Part shown: positions 16,168 to 23,282 of the stretch, in pieces | Numbering within the stretch: position 1 is the first letter of the stretch | Layout of the letters: every line of letters starts with the position of its first letter | Source of the DNA: Jeotgalibacillus sp. S-D1 | GTDB taxonomy: Bacteria > Bacillota > Bacilli > Bacillales > Jeotgalibacillaceae | DNA: 64,000 nt | Assembly: GCF_004358665.1 (NCBI RefSeq) | Contig: NZ_SMZR01000002.1 | Location: forward strand, 372,001 to 436,000 | Reading direction: 5' to 3' | The notes under the pieces: generated by a model | The model's input: the letters and a program-made list of their open reading frames with translations, nothing else | What the model was told of the DNA's origin: nothing | Databases searched by the model: none | Program-made: the position numbers and the translations under genes

Positions 16168-17875
16168 TTGATTTCTCCTCTCTATTGCTTCTTTTCCTTA
16201 ATGCCATTCCGCCTCTATGAGTAAAGTCTTTATGAATTTCCTTATTAACTTCTTGCATAGTTTTTTTATCTTGATGATGATGCCACGTGTTGCTTTGAGC
16301 ATCTCGAGGTCCCAAAGGCGCAAGGTCGTCTGCCTTCTTAAAATCATGTTTATAATTCTTAAATTCTCCAATATCTACTTCTTGTTTTACCAATCCTGCT
16401 TCTTTGAAATCTGGAAAACCATCATTATATCTTACCGAATGTCCATTAGAATGGTGGTATATCCAAGTTCCATTTTCTTCAACTGTAATTTTACCACCAT
16501 TTTTAATCCATTTATCTGGATTAGGTGAATTTTTAGGTTTTGTATCTAATACTTCTTTGGCTATTTTACTATTTCCTTCATAATGATTTTTAAACCCGGA
16601 AGTTACGGCACCAGGACTGTTATTTTTTTGAACTATACCAGAGACATCAGACATCTTCCCACTAACAGCCCTAGCAGCACCAAGCGGCAAGAACCCAGCC
16701 ATCATCAGACTCGCTTGCTGTTCCTCAGGCGTTAATTTATGCCCAAGCAAATCCTGCCCCAAAAAGTAACCAGACATCCCATTCGCCGCAACTATCCCAT
16801 AAATCCCTTTTTCCGCCTGCGACACATACGTCATCGACTTAGTCGATTTGTAAACGCCCAGCGTCGTATCAACGGCATCCATTCCTTTATTCAAGGAATA
16901 AATCGCCTTTCCGGCTTTCGCTCCTCGGCCTAGCCAGCCGACAATCGGAATGTAGCCGGCTGCTGCCATGCCGCCGGCGGCGATGCGTTCGGCGGTTGAG
17001 AGTTCTTTGCCGGTAACGGGATCGATCCCTGTTGAGGCTCTCTGACTATCATAATACCCTGAAAACTCGCCGACAAAGGTTTTGGTGCCATCCCAGAATT
17101 TTTCCAGACCGGACCGGGCATCGAGTTCTGCCTGTTTGGCCTGCGCTTCACGGACATCCTGCTGCTCCTGCTTATATTTTATGTAATCCATGCTGCGTTC
17201 CTGAACCTCATCCTTCACCTGATAGGGCATACTCGCTTCAAACGCCTGCGAGTTAAAGGACATGGGCATAATTTCACCGTTTTGACTCGTCGCATTCATC
17301 ATGGCATCGAACAATCCTGCAATCAGCATCTGTGATTCCTCTGACTGTGAATACTCACTCACCAGCGCGTGATCGTATTCCTCGACGGCTTCCACCGTAT
17401 CCCAGCGCTTTTGTTTTGCTTCCTCAAGCGACTGTTCCACTTCCTCAGATGAATAAGCCTGAAGCGAAATCAAATCATTCACGCTCGTTAATACATTTGC
17501 CAAATCCTTCTGCTGCCGTCTCACCAGCTCTGTCAACCTCACGTGAGCCGTCTGCAGCTCGTTATCTAAAAACGGCACATCGATCGCCGTTTTGCCCCCG
17601 AGCTCCCGGTCATCCGCCATGGCACTCACATCTCGCATAAATGCAATCTGCTGCTCAACAAACTGAATCCATGACTCCACGACCACACTCTGCGCATTGA
17701 AAAAATCCTTGATGCGCTCGGCCGCCTTTCCTTCAAACGCTTCACCCAAATCCGTTACTGCCACCATCTTTTCCTTCAGCACCGCCAGCTGCTCCTTGAA
17801 GGTTTCATACTGACCAACCCGCTCCTCCATCGCATCCTGCAGCGCCGAAGCATCATACCGAACCGCTTGAGACAT
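16157..17875 (-). CDS. LXG polymorphic toxin with a WHH nuclease tip
   Basis: 572 residues. Residues 1 to about 235 are a helical LXG domain that targets the toxin to the type VII (Ess/Yuk) secretion system. The middle has the pretoxin stretch GIDPVTGKELS and a glycine/alanine-rich segment (AAGYIPIVGWLGRGAKAGKA). The C-terminus contains WHHHQD (from residue 531), IHKDFTHRGG and a basic tail, fitting HNH/Endo VII nucleases of the WHH type. It is delivered to neighbouring cells and should cut nucleic acid. The ribosome site is AAGGAAGTG. Its first 254 residues differ at only about eight positions from the toxin at 41671-43581, while the tips are unrelated. Confidence 0.9.
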   Translation of the reverse strand: MSQAVRYDASALQDAMEERVGQYETFKEQLAVLKEKMVAVTDLGEAFEGKAAERIKDFFNAQSVVVESWIQFVEQQIAFMRDVSAMADDRELGGKTAIDVPFLDNELQTAHVRLTELVRRQQKDLANVLTSVNDLISLQAYSSEEVEQSLEEAKQKRWDTVEAVEEYDHALVSEYSQSEESQMLIAGLFDAMMNATSQNGEIMPMSFNSQAFEASMPYQVKDEVQERSMDYIKYKQEQQDVREAQAKQAELDARSGLEKFWDGTKTFVGEFSGYYDSQRASTGIDPVTGKELSTAERIAAGGMAAAGYIPIVGWLGRGAKAGKAIYSLNKGMDAVDTTLGVYKSTKSMTYVSQAEKGIYGIVAANGMSGYFLGQDLLGHKLTPEEQQASLMMAGFLPLGAARAVSGKMSDVSGIVQKNNSPGAVTSGFKNHYEGNSKIAKEVLDTKPKNSPNPDKWIKNGGKITVEENGTWIYHHSNGHSVRYNDGFPDFKEAGLVKQEVDIGEFKNYKHDFKKADDLAPLGPRDAQSNTWHHHQDKKTMQEVNKEIHKDFTHRGGMALRKRSNREEKSSDN

Positions 17876-17936
17876 CGCTTCACTTCCTTATTCACTTCTA
17901 CTATTTTCCTATAGTCTAAAGTTGGAAGGTTTAGAC
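17876..17936 (-). promoter_or_regulatory. Upstream region shared by both LXG toxin genes
   Basis: About 60 bases before this ATG are almost the same as those before the second toxin (43582-43640), including TATAGGAAAATAGTAGAAG and the ribosome site. The similarity fades further upstream. The conserved block probably holds the leader and part of the promoter, and it shows the duplicated unit includes control sequence. Confidence 0.5.
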
Positions 17937-18110
17937 AGGCAACCTTCTAAATGAAAAATATTTAAAATAAGGAAATATACCTACTTCGCTAAATCATACA
18001 GCATGAAAGTTTTTTAATCTAAATGAAGCTGTTTGCAAACAAGAAACGTATCTTATTTACCAGCTTCTTACACCAGCCTGCTTAACATTAAGATAAAAGG
18101 AGATACCTCT

Positions 18111-18281
18111 ATGAATAAAACCATGTTTTTCATTTGGATAATCGGAATTGCAATTATCGCTTTTTTCACAGGAGAAATTGCTACTGTGATGATGCTTTAC
18201 TTAATTCTGCTTGCGCTCCAGGGCATACATCTCACGATTAAAGAGTTTTATGCGGATTGGAGAAACCGACATTTAGGCTGA
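18111..18281 (+). CDS. Small two-helix membrane protein, 56 aa
   Basis: ATG 18111 has AAAAGGAG at good spacing; an earlier start at 18033 lacks one. The protein is MNKTMFFIWIIGIAII followed by a second hydrophobic stretch (TVMMLYLILLALQG) and a basic tail ending WRNRHLG. Two membrane helices with a short loop are likely. It is divergent from the LXG toxin. No family recognised. Confidence 0.6.
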   Translation: MNKTMFFIWIIGIAIIAFFTGEIATVMMLYLILLALQGIHLTIKEFYADWRNRHLG

Positions 18282-18334
18282 CCTGTGACCCTGCAAACAT
18301 TGGAATGCTTAGGTTCTTTTGGGAGTAGACTTCG

Positions 18335-18405
18335 ACTCCTGGAATATGCATTGGGAAGAGTGAGACGCTGTAACTAAGAACACATCAAGGCGGCTCACTT
18401 TCTTG
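18335..18405. repeat. Degenerate copy of a Bacillus-type intergenic repeat
   Basis: The stretch from GACTTCGACTCCTGGAA through GAGTGAGACG to AAGGCGGCTCACTTTC resembles the structured intergenic repeats common in Bacillaceae (ACTCCTGCGGGA ... TGAGACCCCGCAG ... GAGGCGGCTCACC), with much decay. Recognition is by memory of that consensus. The complementary GAGTGAGAC and GGCTCAC parts suggest an RNA hairpin. Confidence 0.4.
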
Positions 18406-18744
18406 ATACTAAAAAGCGATCACTGATTATTTATTATGGAAGAAAGAAAGCATTTGCAGTGTCAAATGCTGAGGTCATTTCGTTTTAAACACTTCATCCA
18501 TCTTTACAAATTAATTCATTATGTAAACAATGCTCAATGAGTCGCTTAAGCACCATTTATTAAATACCCTCATTCACTCTTCCCGTACACCCGTTTTCTC
18601 CGGGCAGCTGCTGATTCACACAAAATGCTTCCATTATCACGTTCATTTAGCCTAAACCCTCATTCGATCCCCTCACCCGTTGCAGATACACTGAACTCAC
18701 TCGAGAAAACCTTGGCAGGCGCGTCTCCTTCATGGGAGAAAACA
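18406..18744. other. Non-coding stretch before the sigma-factor gene
   Basis: No gene with a ribosome site is seen. A frame upstream of and continuous with the sigma-factor gene starts at 18625 but has no ribosome site and an unlikely N-terminus. A direct pair GCATTTGCAGTG / GTCAAATGCTGAGG (about 18450-18475) is too short to interpret. Confidence 0.4.
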
Positions 18745-19227
18745 ATGAACACATTTGAAGAGGTATTTGTACAGTTTGAACCGATGATTTTTCATATGCT
18801 GAAAAAGCTGAATATCCGCCAGGACCACGATGTGTATATCCAGGAAGGAATGCTTTCATTATGGAAGGCGTGGGAACGGTTTGATGCCGCGCAGGGCGAT
18901 TTTGCCCCATATGCTTATCAATGCATACGGGGCGGCATGCTTACCTATATGCGGAGAGATAACAAGCGAAAAGAAAGAGAAACGGTGCGTTCAGAGGAGT
19001 TTTGGCAAATGCGTGATGATGGGGAGTCTGACCAGCCGTTCGAACACGAAACACTCCTTGAATTCGCCAACTTGCTGACACCCACCCAGCAAAAATGGTT
19101 CTGGCTCACCTTTAAGCAGCAGCTCACCGTTGCTGAAATTGCCCAGCAGGAAGGTGTAAGTCTGTCTGCGGTGAAAAAGTGGAAAAAAGGAGCCCTGACA
19201 AAGCTCCGCTCCTCCTGTTCTCTCTAA
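18745..19227 (+). CDS. Sigma-70 family RNA polymerase sigma factor, 160 aa
   Basis: Region 2 spans about residues 3-80 (FEPMIFHMLKKLNI, then EGMLSLWKAWERFD and CIRGGMLTYMRRD) and region 4 is the C-terminal helix-turn-helix (LTVAEIAQQEGVSLSAVKKW). Region 3 is absent, as in small alternative sigma factors such as ECF types and Xpf-like proteins. I chose ATG 18745 with GGGAGA upstream; a longer reading from 18625 adds an atypical tail. No anti-sigma gene is adjacent, so control must be transcriptional or by another locus. Target promoters unknown. Confidence 0.85.
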   Translation: MNTFEEVFVQFEPMIFHMLKKLNIRQDHDVYIQEGMLSLWKAWERFDAAQGDFAPYAYQCIRGGMLTYMRRDNKRKERETVRSEEFWQMRDDGESDQPFEHETLLEFANLLTPTQQKWFWLTFKQQLTVAEIAQQEGVSLSAVKKWKKGALTKLRSSCSL

Positions 19228-19232
19228 CGTAA

Positions 19233-19290
19233 AAAATTCCATGGAATCGATGACACATTTTGAGCAGTAGCATCTTTTCAATGGAATTTT
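19233..19290 (+). terminator. Possible terminator after the sigma-factor gene
   Basis: AAAATTCCAT (19233-19242) pairs perfectly with ATGGAATTTT (19281-19290) around a 38-base loop, followed by GTTATTTTG. The long loop makes this less certain. The remaining bases to 19547 hold no recognisable gene and presumably carry the promoter of the lipoprotein gene. Confidence 0.4.
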
Positions 19291-19547
19291 GTTATTTTGC
19301 CATAATGAATTAAATCCTAAAAAAACTACATTACATCGTGTAGCTCAACCATTCTTGTGGTAATAGTACAAGAGGGTTCATGCCAATCTGACTGAAAAAT
19401 CTCTAATACTCCTAAAATCGATGCAATTTTTATGATTCGATTTCAATCTGATTACAACAGCCTAAACGATTAAAAATTATGTTAGGATTACTGCTAGATT
19501 GTTCCTAGTAACCCAATATTTTGATTGAAAAGGAAGTGGAAAGCATT

Positions 19548-20627
19548 ATGAAAAAAACCATATGGCTGCTGTCAGCGGCCTTAATTATTTTGCTTCTCGG
19601 AGCCTGTTCCCAGCAGACTTCTAAAGAGGCGGAAGATGCTCCGAAAAAAGAAAATGAAGAAACCCAGCCCAAGGAGAAGGAACCGGAGCCGCCTTACCAG
19701 GCCTTGACCCCCTCTGAAGATGCTGTTCCGTTAAAGGAAAGTTTATCTGAGGAGGAGCTGAAAAGCATGCCGGAACAGCAGATGGCGTTAGGCGGAGACC
19801 CGGCACGTGAAGTTCCTCCAGGTGAAACACTGTCGAAGGATATGGAGGATCAGACAGACGGCCCGCTGAAGGATCACCGGCTCGTTGCTTATTACGGCAC
19901 CCCTCTATCTGAAAACATGGGGATTCTCGGGACTCTTGAGCCAGAGGAATTTATGAAACAGCTGAAAAAACAGGCACAGGAATACTCGGATGCTGATCCG
20001 GAACGGCCGGCCATTCCAACAATTGAACTGATCACAACGATGGCCCACCGCGACCCCGGTCCCGATGGAACGTACGTCAGCCAGCTTCCCGATGAAAAAA
20101 TTGAGGAGTATGTAAACCTGGCAGAGAAGCACGATGCGATTGTTCTTCTTGATATCCAGCTTGGGACCGATACCGTAATGAACCAGGTGCAAAGCATTGA
20201 GAAATGGCTCAAGCACCCGAACGTCCACCTGGCAATCGATACCGAATTCCAGGTGGATGAAGGAGAAGTGCCGGGTGAAGACCTCGGCCAGGTCAATGGC
20301 CAGGAAGTTCAGGAAGCCGTTGAATACATTTCCCAGTTGACCGAGGAAAACAATCTGCCTGATAAGTTCCTACTCGTTCATCAGTTTACAGAGGATGTGC
20401 TGACGAATAAAGATGCCATCCAGCCGACCGAAAACGTTCAGGTTGCGCTTAACTTTGACGGCTGGGGAAATTCCACCGACAAAATGTCACTGTATAAAAA
20501 GTATGTACGCGACAAACCTTCCCAATATGGCGGCTTTAAAGTTTTCTATGATAAAGACGAGCCCGTCATGACGCCGGAAGAAGTTGTAAAACTCGACCCA
20601 AGCCCGGCAGTTGTAAACTATCAATAA
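19548..20627 (+). CDS. Lipoprotein of unknown function, 359 aa
   Basis: ATG 19548 begins MKKTIWLLSAALIILL with lipobox LLGAC; a TTG or ATT-region start further upstream is not needed. After the signal comes a long Lys/Glu/Pro-rich linker, then a domain from about residue 105 (HRLVAYYGTPLSENMGILG) that reads like an alpha/beta barrel: VLLDIQLG, LAIDTEF, FLLVHQF and VALNFDGWG suggest successive strands with acidic residues at their ends, as in glycoside-hydrolase-like folds. Function not known. A GGAAGTGGAAAG ribosome site precedes it and a strong terminator follows directly. Probably surface-exposed. Confidence 0.75.
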   Translation: MKKTIWLLSAALIILLLGACSQQTSKEAEDAPKKENEETQPKEKEPEPPYQALTPSEDAVPLKESLSEEELKSMPEQQMALGGDPAREVPPGETLSKDMEDQTDGPLKDHRLVAYYGTPLSENMGILGTLEPEEFMKQLKKQAQEYSDADPERPAIPTIELITTMAHRDPGPDGTYVSQLPDEKIEEYVNLAEKHDAIVLLDIQLGTDTVMNQVQSIEKWLKHPNVHLAIDTEFQVDEGEVPGEDLGQVNGQEVQEAVEYISQLTEENNLPDKFLLVHQFTEDVLTNKDAIQPTENVQVALNFDGWGNSTDKMSLYKKYVRDKPSQYGGFKVFYDKDEPVMTPEEVVKLDPSPAVVNYQ

Positions 20628-20631
20628 TAAA

Positions 20632-20664
20632 AAGCCTGTTCCTTTGCGAGGAACAGGCTTTTTT
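20632..20664 (+). terminator. Strong terminator after the lipoprotein gene
   Basis: AAGCCTGTTCC (20632-20642) pairs perfectly with GGAACAGGCTT (20650-20660), followed by TTTT. It begins four bases after the stop codon. Confidence 0.95.
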
Positions 20665-20696
20665 GACGTCTTTTATTGCGTGCGCCTGGCTTATGT

Positions 20697-20894
20697 TTAT
20701 GAGGAGACCTGCCAGATTGGCGGGGCGGGTTTAGTGGGAAATGTAGAACTGTGGACGGGAAATGTAGAAGGTGGCTTGCGTAGTGTAGAAGAGATGGTTT
20801 GTGGTGTAGAAGTTCGGGTTCGGGCTGTAGAAGTTCTGATTTTAAGTGTAGAAGGTGTGCGGAGGGGTTTAAAACAAACCAGCAGTAAATAAGT
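20697..20894. repeat. 21-bp periodic TGTAGAA array, copy A
   Basis: Six TGTAGAA heptamers begin at 20742, 20763, 20784, 20805, 20826 and 20847, spaced exactly 21 bases, each followed by 14 variable bases rich in G and T. A 40-base head (ATTGGCGGGGCGGGTTT and neighbours) precedes the first. Unit by unit the array matches copy B 198 bases downstream. One frame reads as heptads containing VE (GNVELWT, RSVEEMV, CGVEVRV), but there is no credible start, so coding is doubtful. It lies between a terminator and the comK promoter. Confidence 0.85.
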
Positions 20895-21057
20895 TTATGG
20901 GGAAACCTCCTAGATTGGCGGGGTTGGTTTGGCGGGAAATGTAGAAGGTGGCTTGCGGAGTGTAGAAGGTGGCTTGCGTAGTGTAGAAAGGATGGTTAGA
21001 GTTTTAGAAGTTCATGCCCCTACTGTAGAAATTCTGATTTAAAGTGTAGAACCCGCC
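20895..21057. repeat. 21-bp periodic TGTAGAA array, copy B
   Basis: Heptamers at 20940, 20961, 20982, 21003 (degenerate TTTAGAA), 21024 and 21045 keep the exact 21-base step. The head ATTGGCGGGGTTGGTTT (from 20914) corresponds to that of copy A, and unit 2 is identical in both copies, so this is a duplication of the whole block. It ends about 60 bases before the ComK-box-like promoter. 21 bp is close to two helical turns, so all heptamers face the same side of the DNA. Confidence 0.85.
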
Positions 21058-21115
21058 TAAAGGAATCCCAAGGTGCACAATTTCCAAAAATGCGATTATC
21101 TCCAAAGAAAAAGCG

Positions 21116-21174
21116 AAAAATTAATTCTAAATGTTCAAAAAAGTGTTTTTTCTTTAAACAGATTATCGTATAAT
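21116..21174 (+). promoter_or_regulatory. comK promoter with a ComK-box-like element
   Basis: A perfect AT-box AAAA-N5-TTTT lies at 21137-21149, and a second with one mismatch (AAAA-N5-TTCT) at 21116-21128, separated by eight bases. This is the layout of a ComK binding site. A perfect -10 TATAAT lies at 21169-21174 and no good -35 is seen, as expected for an activator-dependent promoter. Autoactivation by ComK is therefore likely. Confidence 0.65.
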
Positions 21175-21198
21175 AGGTACAAAGAAGGAGGAGGATGA

Positions 21199-21708
21199 AT
21201 GACTTATTTACCAAATAACGATTATCGGATCAATTCCACCACACTTGCTATGCAGCAGGCGTTTCACCTTACTTATCAAACTGTGATTTACGATGTTAAA
21301 GGTACATATTATTCACAGAAAACAATGACGGAACTACTAGAAGAAGCCTGCCTGCGCGGAGGCAGCAAGATGAGTGGACGACTGGAAGCAGCGAAACATA
21401 CCCTGGCCATCCGCAACAAAATCCCTCTCATTATTGATCCGTTTACCTACCTGTATGCCTTTCCTACCCATTCACCCAAGCATGATCTAAACAGTTGGAT
21501 CTTCCTGGACCACATCTCAGAAATCAAACCTCACCCAGACCACTCTAAAAAATCAATTATCACCTTTCGCAACGAGCAATATATCACGGCTTCCTGCTCC
21601 TTCAGCACAGCCACGACCCAAAAAGCGAGAACGACTCAATTATGTTATGAATATACCGTTTCACCTATACGGTATCTCGACAGACCGCTGGATCCGTTTC
21701 CAATATGA
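21199..21708 (+). CDS. comK: ComK-family competence transcription factor
   Basis: 169 residues aligning by eye with ComK: CLRGGSKMSGRLEAAKH corresponds to the B. subtilis stretch CRFFGSSYAGRKAGT, and IPLIIDPFTYLYAFPTHSP followed by WIFLDHI corresponds to PPIMVDPSNQIFLFPTLSS and WISHVHV. ComK switches on DNA uptake and recombination genes by binding AT-box pairs in the minor groove. The protein is shorter than the 192-residue B. subtilis ComK, mainly at the C-terminus. The ribosome site GGAGGAGG is very strong. Its own promoter has a ComK-box-like element. Whether it is functional in this strain cannot be seen. Confidence 0.85.
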   Translation: MTYLPNNDYRINSTTLAMQQAFHLTYQTVIYDVKGTYYSQKTMTELLEEACLRGGSKMSGRLEAAKHTLAIRNKIPLIIDPFTYLYAFPTHSPKHDLNSWIFLDHISEIKPHPDHSKKSIITFRNEQYITASCSFSTATTQKARTTQLCYEYTVSPIRYLDRPLDPFPI

Positions 21709-21710
21709 AA

Positions 21711-21752
21711 AAAGAGAGTACACGATGGTTTCGTGTGCTCTTTCTCGTTTAG
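21711..21752 (+). terminator. Terminator after comK
   Basis: AAAGAGAGTACACGA pairs with TCGTGTGCTCTTT, allowing small bulges, and is followed by CTCGTTT. It begins almost at the stop codon. Confidence 0.7.
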
Positions 21753-21910
21753 AGAAACATAGAAGGACAATGATTCCGTTTGATTAAAGGAGGATAATCG
21801 CCCGGATCTGAAAACTGATGATTACCATCAACTTCCATCCCCTCCGTTAAAACCCCTAAATCCTGGCTATACTAATCTTACTCACTATTTACCACTTTGG
21901 AGGAGTTAAG

Positions 21911-22579
21911 ATGAAAACAGCTGGAGTCCTATTAACCATTATTCTAGTTTCATTGTTTGGAGGAATCGCGTCTGAAGCAGAAGTAAGCCAAAATGCTGGT
22001 GCTGCTGCCTCTTCTAATCACCTAATCCACACGGTGCAGGCTGGAGACACATTATTTTCAATTGCAAATAAAAATGATATGACAGTAGAAAGCCTTATGG
22101 AAATTAATCAGCTTACAAGCACGCTCATTTTACCAGGTCAGGAATTAAAGGTTAATGAAAACGTTGCTGGCCCTGACTCTGCAGATGCATCTTCTGCCGG
22201 CAGCCAGCCCGGCTCAAACAACGTCATTTCGATTGCAATGCAGCAACTCGACATCCCTTACGTATGGGGCGGTTCCACACCGGATGGGTTTGATTGCAGC
22301 GGGTTTATCTATTATGTATTTAAGGAAGCAGGCTATAGCCTCTCCCGTACCAATGCAGAAGACCAGCATGCACGTGCCCATATTGTCGATGCAGCACAGC
22401 CTGGAGACTTAGTTTTCTTTGAAAACACGTATAAAGTCGGCATCTCACATGTAGGCATCTATCTCGGCAACAATCAGTTTATTCACGCGAATGATGGACG
22501 CGGTGTGCAGATCTCAAGTCTGGATGGTGCGTATTGGCAGGAGAAGCTTGAGGGGTTTAGGCGTTTCACGGTTGAGTGA
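21911..22579 (+). CDS. LysM and NlpC/P60 peptidoglycan endopeptidase
   Basis: 222 residues: a signal peptide (about 1-22), one LysM domain (about 38-81, HTVQAGDTLFSIANKNDMTV), a Ser/Gly-rich linker, and an NlpC/P60 domain from about 105. The catalytic triad is visible as Cys129 in FDCSGF, His180 in ISHVGIYLG and His192 in FIHAN. Such enzymes cut the D-glutamyl to diamino acid bond of wall peptides, as in LytE, LytF or CwlS. The single LysM makes it shorter than LytE. Ribosome site GGAGGAG. It stands alone, with no operon partner. Confidence 0.92.
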   Translation: MKTAGVLLTIILVSLFGGIASEAEVSQNAGAAASSNHLIHTVQAGDTLFSIANKNDMTVESLMEINQLTSTLILPGQELKVNENVAGPDSADASSAGSQPGSNNVISIAMQQLDIPYVWGGSTPDGFDCSGFIYYVFKEAGYSLSRTNAEDQHARAHIVDAAQPGDLVFFENTYKVGISHVGIYLGNNQFIHANDGRGVQISSLDGAYWQEKLEGFRRFTVE

Positions 22580-22634
22580 TCAAAAATATTTATTGAACAT
22601 AACTTTTGCAACCTGCGTAATCGTATGTTAGTTT

Positions 22635-22650
22635 TAGAGTGATCATTCTA
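22635..22650. promoter_or_regulatory. TetR operator upstream of its own gene
   Basis: TAGAGTGATCATTCTA, a 16-base imperfect palindrome centred on GATC, continued by TCT on the right. It matches the larger palindrome before the MFS gene at 23243-23264, so the TetR protein likely represses itself and the transporter. Confidence 0.65.
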
Positions 22651-22667
22651 TCTAAGGCGGTTGTGTA

Positions 22668-23204
22668 ATGAGCAAAAAGAGACAGGATTTAGTCGAGCAT
22701 GCCGAAAAGTTATTTTATGAAAATGGATTTCATGCCATTGGCCTTAAGCGTATTGTAAATGAAGCAGGCGTTGCTTTAATGACGCTGTATAATCATTTTG
22801 ATTCTAAAGAAGCACTGATTTTGGAAGTGCTGAATAATCGCGAGAAAAGATATTTTTCATTTCTGGATGCGGCAGTTGCGGGGAAAAGCACTAGAGATAT
22901 AGCGCAAAATGCCCAGTTATTAGCCCAATCACATATTCAATGGCTGCGCTCTGACGGAACGAATGGCTGTATGTTTTTAAGAGCAAAGGAAGAGTATTCG
23001 TTTGAAAATGAACAAATTGTTAATCAGGCAGTTGCTCACAAACATTCATTACGTTCGTATTTCCTTGAATTAGGCTTTTCTCAAAAGCATGCAATTCAAT
23101 TAGCCATGCTGTTTGAGGGTGCTACTGCATTAGCTGAAGTTCTTGATGTAGATGATGTAGCCAATGAACTAAACAACATGACCGAAACGCTGTTTAAAGA
23201 GTAA
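22668..23204 (+). CDS. TetR/AcrR family regulator
   Basis: 178 residues. The N-terminal helix-turn-helix is HAIGLKRIVNEAGVALMTLYNHFDSKEALILEV; the rest is a helical ligand-binding domain with GCMFLRAKEEYS. It lies 78 bases upstream of an MFS gene in the same direction and both have related palindromic operators in front, so it probably represses an efflux pump until an inducer binds. The inducer is unknown. Confidence 0.9.
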   Translation: MSKKRQDLVEHAEKLFYENGFHAIGLKRIVNEAGVALMTLYNHFDSKEALILEVLNNREKRYFSFLDAAVAGKSTRDIAQNAQLLAQSHIQWLRSDGTNGCMFLRAKEEYSFENEQIVNQAVAHKHSLRSYFLELGFSQKHAIQLAMLFEGATALAEVLDVDDVANELNNMTETLFKE

Positions 23205-23242
23205 GCAGGGAGAATCCTTCGCTTACTTCTTTTTAACCCCTA

Positions 23243-23264
23243 AGATAGAATGATCGTTCTATCT
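23243..23264. promoter_or_regulatory. 22-bp TetR operator before the MFS gene
   Basis: AGATAGAA and TTCTATCT flank TGATCG, a nearly perfect 22-base palindrome. TAGAAT at 23247-23252 could be the -10 box, so a bound repressor would block the promoter. The core GAATGATCGTTC matches the site at 22635-22650. Confidence 0.75.
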
Positions 23265-23282
23265 ATTGAAGGAGGTTTAGCG

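Noticed and set aside
20644-20892. 82-codon frame across the 21-bp array, giving a heptad VE-repeat protein
   Set aside because: It starts inside a terminator with no ribosome site, and copy B of the array has a stop in the same reading. The period equals seven codons, so any array of this step looks repetitive in translation.
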